A DNA stretch of 37,481 bases, from positions 1-37,481 of the forward strand of contig CAJKQE010000013.1 of assembly GCA_905201915.1 (NCBI GenBank), given 5' to 3'. The DNA is from an uncultured Lachnospiraceae bacterium (lineage in GTDB: Bacteria; Bacillota; Clostridia; Lachnospirales; Lachnospiraceae). The position numbers and the translations under genes are program-made. Below are positions 32,560 to 37,481 of this stretch, piece after piece. Below the pieces are notes generated by a model that was given only the letters and a program-made list of their open reading frames with translations, was not told the origin of the DNA and made no database searches. Numbering within the stretch: the first letter of the stretch is position 1; the number at the start of each line of letters is the position of its first letter.

Positions 32560-33504
32560 TTAATTATCTGTAGATGTTCTTGTTCCGATTAAATGATTTT
32601 CCATATCTTCAAACATTTCTCTTACCGTGATGGGCTTTTGCCCTGTCAGCTTTTCAAAATCATCTGTAAATGTGCTCATTTGATTCAGACGGATTGCCCT
32701 GCCAAAGGACACCATTCCATCTGAGCAAAATGGAAAGTTCTTCGCCGTGTCCGCCCACATTTCCTCCGTTGTCCTTGGAACGCCGATGGAGTCAAAAAAC
32801 TCATACATCTCATCATCGTTGATATATTGATATTCCGTCTTTTTACCCGTAACCTCCGAGGCGATTGCCATGTACTGTGCAATTGTCAGAAGCTCGGCTC
32901 CATTTATATCAACAATTCGATCTTCCCAATCAGACATTGCCGCACAGGCCGCCGCAAGCGCACAGTCATCCCTCGAAACAAATGCCATTTTCCCATCTCC
33001 CATGTTATTGCGGATGATGCCGTTTGTATTCTCAACTGCTTCTACAAATGTGGAGACCATTGCTTCCGCATATTGGGAATCCCGAAGAATCAAATAATGG
33101 ATGGGCTGTTTTTTGATATACCTTTCGGTCCATACATGATCGTTTACTTCGTAAGCATTGATATCCTCATGTCCGGCTCCTACAATCGATGTATAAACCA
33201 GTTTGTTTACACCTGCCGCCACAGCCGCATCAATTGCAATTTTATGTGCCGCTCTTCTTTTCGGTCCAACGAATGGCATGGAGATCAGAATAACTGTATC
33301 CGCATCTTTAAATGCTTCCGTCAGTTTTTCCGCATTGTTAAAATCGGCAATTCTGGTTTCAATGCCCATTGCCTGGTATTTTTCAAGACCATTTTTTGTT
33401 GGAGCCGTAAAAATCAAAGCTTCATGAGGATATTTTTCCAGCAATACACGGGCTGATCTGCTTCCAAAATTTCCGTCTACTCCATTTAACAATATCTTTT
33501 TCAT
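32560..33504 (-). CDS. NmrA-like NAD(P)-binding protein
   Basis: 314 residues from the ATG at 33504 (AAAGGATT upstream); a TTG six codons earlier is less likely. Rossmann start KILLNGVDGNFGSRSARVLL, then FTAPTKNGLEKYQAMGIETRIADFNNAEKL and LVYTSIVGAG, all typical of atypical SDR / NmrA-HSCARG proteins. These bind NAD(P) as redox sensors or act as quinone or ketone reductases. It is 20 nt upstream of the methyltransferase gene in one operon, so it may process the demethylated product. Catalytic role not shown by motifs. Confidence 0.8.
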   Translation of the reverse strand: MKKILLNGVDGNFGSRSARVLLEKYPHEALIFTAPTKNGLEKYQAMGIETRIADFNNAEKLTEAFKDADTVILISMPFVGPKRRAAHKIAIDAAVAAGVNKLVYTSIVGAGHEDINAYEVNDHVWTERYIKKQPIHYLILRDSQYAEAMVSTFVEAVENTNGIIRNNMGDGKMAFVSRDDCALAAACAAMSDWEDRIVDINGAELLTIAQYMAIASEVTGKKTEYQYINDDEMYEFFDSIGVPRTTEEMWADTAKNFPFCSDGMVSFGRAIRLNQMSTFTDDFEKLTGQKPITVREMFEDMENHLIGTRTSTDN

Positions 33505-33623
33505 AAAAAATAATCCTTTCAATATATAGTTATAATATTAAAAAATCGATACCCCTTTATAGGATGCTCCCTCAGCTCTTTTTTTGCCTCCTTCCTTTTG
33601 TCTGAATTATATTATCTCCTCTC

Positions 33624-33645
33624 TAACTGTCGGTGCCTGAACAGT
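33624..33645. promoter_or_regulatory. Operator-like dyad A (ACTGT-N10-ACAGT), shared with 36995-37016
   Basis: A 22-bp block in the divergent gap between the nmrA-like and pucR-like genes, with arms ACTGT and ACAGT. The same block with two changes occurs at 36995-37016, and similarity resumes about 40 bp downstream in both (GTCATCAGTTATAT versus GTCATTGGTTATAT). Probable binding site of the PucR-type regulator encoded next to it. Confidence 0.65.
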
Positions 33646-33751
33646 GTTTTCTATATATTTATAGTAAAGCAGTTGCCATCTCCCGTCATCAGTTATATAA
33701 TTCATTTATACCGTCTTTTTTCGTCAAAAATAACCAAAGGAGTTTTTTGCA

Positions 33752-35299
33752 ATGAAATCTATGAGCATTTCTGTCATCCTTGACTGGATTCCTGATAAAT
33801 ACAGGATTTTTTATAAATCTACGGGCTTAGATCAATTATTCCGGCATGCCCGCATGCTTGATGATTCCATGGAAATAATCGATAATGATTTTCTGTATTT
33901 AACACAAGAGAGCTCTTTCCTTGATAGGGAATGGGATATACGTAAGCCCCGGTTCCTGATTTTCTGTACCAGAACCGAATCAAAGGAGGGACAGATAAAC
34001 CCTTCCTGGATGGAGCATGCCGCCATCTTATATACGGACGAGCCTTTTCATAAGGTATTCCGTGAGTTTCTGGATATTTTTGATAAGTACTATGCCTGGT
34101 ATGAGCAATGCCTAAAAATAATTATCGAAAACAAAGACGTTTCAGATCTGCTTGATTATGCGGCCACCTTTCTTTGCAACCCGATTGCCCTTTTTTCTCC
34201 AACCGGAAAGCTGCTGCATTATACCGGAAAATTTCAGGAAAAAATCGAGGGAACTCTCTGGGACGAGGTTATCAATTTCGGCTTTACACCGACAGAATCC
34301 ATATATCCTGACGAACACCAGAGAGTTATGCAGGAAATTCACAGCGGAAACCGCTTAATCTCCAACGTCTTTCGTCAGGATCCATCCCATCACTCTCTGA
34401 CCGCTCCGCTTTATTTTGAGGGAAAAAACTTTGGAGCATTCGGTACGACAGATATGAACGGTCCCTTTACGGAAGCACAAAAGGCTTTGTTATTAGAAGT
34501 CGTTCATTTTACAGAGCTTGCTATGAATCACCAGATTCAGGCTTTTCTTTTGCAGGATGAAGAAAACTATTATGTTATACGGCTTTTACAGGGATATCCG
34601 GCAGATGAGCTTTCTACCTCTTATTATCTCCAAGCCAGAAATTATACGAACGAGGATATTTGGTATCTTTATCAATTTTCCCTTCCGGAATCTGACGTCT
34701 CGGATACCCGTCAGTCTGCCTATATTCATCAGATAAAAAACATTCTGCCTCATGGAGTTGTCCTCTATTTTGAACATTCTATTGTTGCGGTTTGCCGCAG
34801 GCGGGATTTTGATCCTGATTATGAAAAATCATATGCCGCACTGGAGGATTTGCTAAAACGGCTTTCCCTTAAGGTCTATATAAGCACCCGTTTTTTTAGA
34901 TTCACGGAGCTTTCCATGGCATATGGACAATGCAGGCTTATGAAATCTTACCCTTTGGAGCCTCAAAAACATATTCTAAGGTTTGATGAAGCCTTTCCGC
35001 ATGTTTTATATGGTGTCCTTAAGGAAAAAAACTCCTTGCCGGGCTTCTGCCACCCAGCTGTTTTATCCCTGTGGCAAAGCCATATGGAGCAGGATCTCAC
35101 ACTCATTCATAACTTAAAATGCTATCTTATTAACGGAAGAAATATAGCGGAGACTGCCCGGACGCTTCATCTTCATAGAAACACCTTGATCTACCGGCTA
35201 CGAAAAATCGAAGACCTGCTCCATATTTCACTGGATTACCTGGATGAAAATATGCTTCTCTATTTATTAATATCCTGCTTCATCTGCGAAACACTTTAA
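33752..35299 (+). CDS. PucR/CdaR-family transcriptional regulator
   Basis: 515 residues; AAAGGAG precedes the ATG at 33752. N-terminal PucR-like sensory region, a GAF-like middle (about 125-260: LLDYAATFLCNPIALFSPTGKLLHYTG) and the C-terminal helix-turn-helix of the HTH_30 type (about 450-510: NIAETARTLHLHRNTLIYRLRKIEDLL). PucR relatives control purine, sugar-acid and other catabolic genes and respond to the substrate. Divergent from the nmrA/methyltransferase operon with a dyad element between. It ends at a hairpin shared with the convergent MFS gene. Confidence 0.85.
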   Translation: MKSMSISVILDWIPDKYRIFYKSTGLDQLFRHARMLDDSMEIIDNDFLYLTQESSFLDREWDIRKPRFLIFCTRTESKEGQINPSWMEHAAILYTDEPFHKVFREFLDIFDKYYAWYEQCLKIIIENKDVSDLLDYAATFLCNPIALFSPTGKLLHYTGKFQEKIEGTLWDEVINFGFTPTESIYPDEHQRVMQEIHSGNRLISNVFRQDPSHHSLTAPLYFEGKNFGAFGTTDMNGPFTEAQKALLLEVVHFTELAMNHQIQAFLLQDEENYYVIRLLQGYPADELSTSYYLQARNYTNEDIWYLYQFSLPESDVSDTRQSAYIHQIKNILPHGVVLYFEHSIVAVCRRRDFDPDYEKSYAALEDLLKRLSLKVYISTRFFRFTELSMAYGQCRLMKSYPLEPQKHILRFDEAFPHVLYGVLKEKNSLPGFCHPAVLSLWQSHMEQDLTLIHNLKCYLINGRNIAETARTLHLHRNTLIYRLRKIEDLLHISLDYLDENMLLYLLISCFICETL

Positions 35300-35306
35300 T
35301 TTGGAC

Positions 35307-35364
35307 ATCTTCCTATGCTTGAAATTTGGCTTGCGACAGCAATTTCATTGCAACATAGGAAGAT
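35307..35364. terminator. Bidirectional hairpin between pucR-like and MFS genes
   Basis: ATCTTCCTATG (35307-35317) pairs perfectly with CATAGGAAGAT (35354-35364), an 11-bp stem between two convergent stops. T-rich sequence follows on the plus strand. Confidence 0.75.
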
Positions 35365-35384
35365 TTTCATTTATTTTGTGATTC

Positions 35385-36590
35385 TTACTTTTGATTGTTT
35401 CCGAACTGAGGGAGTAACAGCCCACAGAGGAACATAATTACCATACATATGGATGCAAGCATAAACAACAAACTATAATTATCTCCCGCAATCGGTGTTA
35501 AGATATAAGTTGGAATCAAAACAGCTCCAAGAAGCTGTAATGTAGAGATGACACCCGCCGCACTTCCTGCATATTTAGTTCCAAGTCCTTCTAACAAAAC
35601 CGGTGCGGAAAGGAAAATAGGCATTGACGCTCCAAGCATAATTCCAGTATAAAGAACCAGTATGTGTAAAACGAATATGGACGGAAATCTCCAACACATA
35701 ATAATTCCGGCAAAACTCAACACGGCAGCTCCTGATACAAACACTTTAACATTTTTGATTTTAGAGAATACAATGGGCCCTGTAATAGAACCAATACAAT
35801 TTCCCAATGTCAACATAGATGCAATCGTACCACATACTTTCAAATCTATTCCATACATGGTCTGCAATGCCATCGGCATAAAAGTGGATAAAGTTACCGT
35901 ACTGCCAAGAGCCATCATAATGCAAATAGAAAACAGCCATATACCTTTATTAGAAAGTACTACCTTAAGAGAATCCCCAATGGAAGGTTGATTTTCCTGA
36001 TCTATCTTCTCCCTTTCTTCCATTGTATCCTCTGGCTTATCTTTCACAAAAAGCAACCATAAAACAAATACACTAATACAGAATATTGCTGATACAATAA
36101 AAGCAGATGTCCTGCTATCAAACAAAACTGCCGTCGTTGCTGTCGCAAAGGCTCCCGGAAGTTGTCCGCAAAATGCAAATATGCCCATCAAAATTCCTAG
36201 CTTTTCCTGCTCAAACCAATTTGCAGTAATCTTGGATGCATTAATATTGACAAACATATTGGAAAAACCGGTTAATGCCATGCAAAGAAAAAATGGCATA
36301 TAGCTATTTGCAAAAACTCTCCCAATCATTCCAATTCCAGCTATAACAAATGAAATATTAATGACTTTCTTTGAACCAACCTTGTCAGAAATCATTCCTC
36401 CTACAAAACTCAAGAGAATTGCTACAATCATAGGCGCCGTAAATAAAGATGAAAACTGCGATGTTGTAAGTCCAAAAGATTGTATTAGTTCCGGGGCATA
36501 CACGGATAACTGGTATTGTGCATAACTTCCCGGCATATATGCAAGACACATAATCGTAAATACCAGCCATTTTCTATTTTTTTTACTCAT
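35385..36590 (-). CDS. Major facilitator superfamily transporter
   Basis: 401 residues from the ATG at 36590, 5 nt after AAGGGAG; a Met five codons earlier overlaps the stop of the upstream fragment and is less well placed. Twelve hydrophobic segments, with MFS motif A as GGMISDKVGSKK between helices 2 and 3. Likely imports the substrate of the methyltransferase locus. Visibly more AT-rich than the methyltransferase and nmrA-like genes. Substrate not predictable. Confidence 0.85.
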   Translation of the reverse strand: MSKKNRKWLVFTIMCLAYMPGSYAQYQLSVYAPELIQSFGLTTSQFSSLFTAPMIVAILLSFVGGMISDKVGSKKVINISFVIAGIGMIGRVFANSYMPFFLCMALTGFSNMFVNINASKITANWFEQEKLGILMGIFAFCGQLPGAFATATTAVLFDSRTSAFIVSAIFCISVFVLWLLFVKDKPEDTMEEREKIDQENQPSIGDSLKVVLSNKGIWLFSICIMMALGSTVTLSTFMPMALQTMYGIDLKVCGTIASMLTLGNCIGSITGPIVFSKIKNVKVFVSGAAVLSFAGIIMCWRFPSIFVLHILVLYTGIMLGASMPIFLSAPVLLEGLGTKYAGSAAGVISTLQLLGAVLIPTYILTPIAGDNYSLLFMLASICMVIMFLCGLLLPQFGNNQK

Positions 36591-36601
36591 GGAAACTCCC
36601 T

Positions 36602-36970
36602 TCATTCTTCAAAGTCATACGGACAAGAACTAATATCATAATTTTTATTCTCAACCAGATTATTTAATGGAAATTTTGCAATTACTGCACGGATATCCTT
36701 TATACGCTTTCCATAATCGCCCCATTTTACAATCACTTCTTCGCGCTCTTTGGCATATTCCATATCTATGGTACATTCAGAAATCATTTTATGATAATGG
36801 GAACTATATACCGCACTACTGGATAAACCAATAACCTTGCCATCCCTTGTGGTAACATAGTCCTGATGTCCTCCACACATGCCCGCAACACAACAAGGAT
36901 ACTCCATCTGCTTATAAGGCTCCCCCTCTCCATACAAAGATGCCTGTACATCTAAAATATCTTCCGGCAT
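36602..36970 (-). pseudogene. 3' remnant of a second GcvT/LigM-like methyltransferase
   Basis: 122 residues from the ATG at 36970, matching only the last quarter of the family. It lines up with residues from about 322 onward of the intact protein encoded at 31190-32539: EDILDVQASLYGEGEP with KDVAEVFATMLSPGEEP, KVIGLSSSAVYSSHYHKMIS with KEIGITSGKIISYTYNSMIS, and IRAVIAKFPLNN with VRAKVARFPYNQ. The folate-binding N-terminal three quarters are missing. The operator-like block B lies only 25 bp upstream, so a deletion seems to have joined the promoter to the 3' end. It may still be transcribed and lead into the MFS gene. Confidence 0.8.
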
Positions 36971-36994
36971 CACAATTATTTACTCAAATTTTCT

Positions 36995-37016
36995 TAACCG
37001 TCGGCGCCTGAACAGT
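36995..37016. promoter_or_regulatory. Operator-like dyad B, second copy of the 33624 element
   Basis: 20 of 22 positions match block A at 33624-33645. It lies just upstream of the truncated methyltransferase and MFS genes. Similarity to region A resumes from about 37057 to 37107 at nearly the same distance, then ends where pucR would be expected to begin. Confidence 0.65.
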
Positions 37017-37481
37017 CACATTTGATATTTATATTCTAAAACGATTGATCATCTTTGTCATTGGTTATATGATTCAATTACTAATACCTTTTTCGTTATT
37101 TTTAACCCGATTAGATAATCTTATAAAAAAATACATTTATCCATTATTCCTGATTAACTTTAACAATACTACAAAGTTTTTATGACCTCTTCATAATTGA
37201 TATATCGTTTATTCATTCAAATCTTTTTGAAACCTCAACAAAAATTTTATATATTTAACCAATGGCATATCCCTACTAAATCGTGATCGACGTGAATCAG
37301 CACCGCCAGTTTTAATTCCATCTGTTAATGATAATTTCGATTCTAAAATCTATGATATTACTTAGAAAGAGCACTTAATTTTTCTATACTATCATAAGCC
37401 TTTTTTGAAATTTGCAATAAAATACTGGATATATTTACTCAGTACAATCATTATATGAAATTGATTTTGGAAAGCAAACCG
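37017..37481. other. Right-end stretch without an intact gene
   Basis: Apart from the promoter-like similarity to 33685-33735 up to about 37107, I see nothing I can name. The plus-strand position where a pucR-like gene would start has no ribosome site or open frame. A 45-50-codon minus-strand open stretch at about 37200-37350 (reading TDGIKTGGADSRRSRF) has no start and no recognised family; it could be a gene fragment. Confidence 0.4.

Noticed and set aside
32827..33456. A 209-codon plus-strand open frame opposite the nmrA-like gene
   Set aside because: The minus-strand protein has clear Rossmann motifs and a ribosome site; the antisense frame has neither.
37200..37350. Minus-strand open stretch as a gene
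   Set aside because: It has no start codon with a ribosome site, no recognisable family and is bounded by stops, so it is only mentioned as a possible fragment.
1..37481. CRISPR arrays or insertion sequences
   Set aside because: No regularly spaced repeats and no intact transposase or terminal repeats were seen on either strand.

Overview
The window looks like a chromosomal segment of a gut Lachnospiraceae bacterium (Blautia / Mediterraneibacter-like). The reasons are low-to-moderate G+C, strong AGGAGG-type ribosome sites, an anaerobic thiamin operon that uses the radical-SAM enzyme ThiH, and a decarboxylase that closely resembles, from memory, the tryptophan decarboxylase of Ruminococcus gnavus. 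Most genes lie on the minus strand. The species is inferred, not proven.

Layout. 1-82: the 3' half of a tRNA-Gly(GCC) and its terminator. 190-1485: a CcdA-thioredoxin fusion. 1553-5262: a thiamin thiazole operon (thiS-thiF-thiG-thiH-tenI-like) behind a consensus promoter, a TPP riboswitch and an attenuator hairpin. 5421-6275: an Rpn-family nuclease. 6367-8593: a MerR regulator divergent from a MATE efflux pump, sharing a MerR-type promoter with a 19-bp spacer. 8640-13133: a two-component system followed by an ABC exporter. 13301-13642: a small TPR protein with a repeat at its 3' end. 13774-22746: a complete kdp potassium system with two very small membrane proteins (KdpF and a 40-residue partner) and a KdpD split into two proteins that both carry a DUF4118/GAF unit. 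22820-24487: yccF and a GH125 alpha-mannosidase. 24633-27847: an SDR oxidoreductase, a LysR regulator and the aromatic amino acid decarboxylase. 27920-29564: an ECF sigma factor and its probable anti-sigma partner.

From about 29.6 kb to the right end the window is accessory in character. It holds a decayed stretch, a HicB antitoxin interrupted by one amber codon, and a catabolic-looking locus: a GcvT/LigM-like tetrahydrofolate-dependent methyltransferase, an NmrA-like NAD(P) protein, a PucR-type regulator, an MFS transporter and the 3' remnant of a second methyltransferase. Two promoter regions 3.4 kb apart share a 22-bp dyad element and further similarity downstream at nearly the same spacing, suggesting one regulator controls both and that the locus was once duplicated.

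The most interesting items are the uncharacterised methyltransferase locus with its shared operator, the split and duplicated KdpD with a near-intact cyclic-di-AMP motif, the tryptamine-type decarboxylase with a divergent LysR gene, and the amber-interrupted hicB. No CRISPR array, insertion sequence or rRNA was seen.
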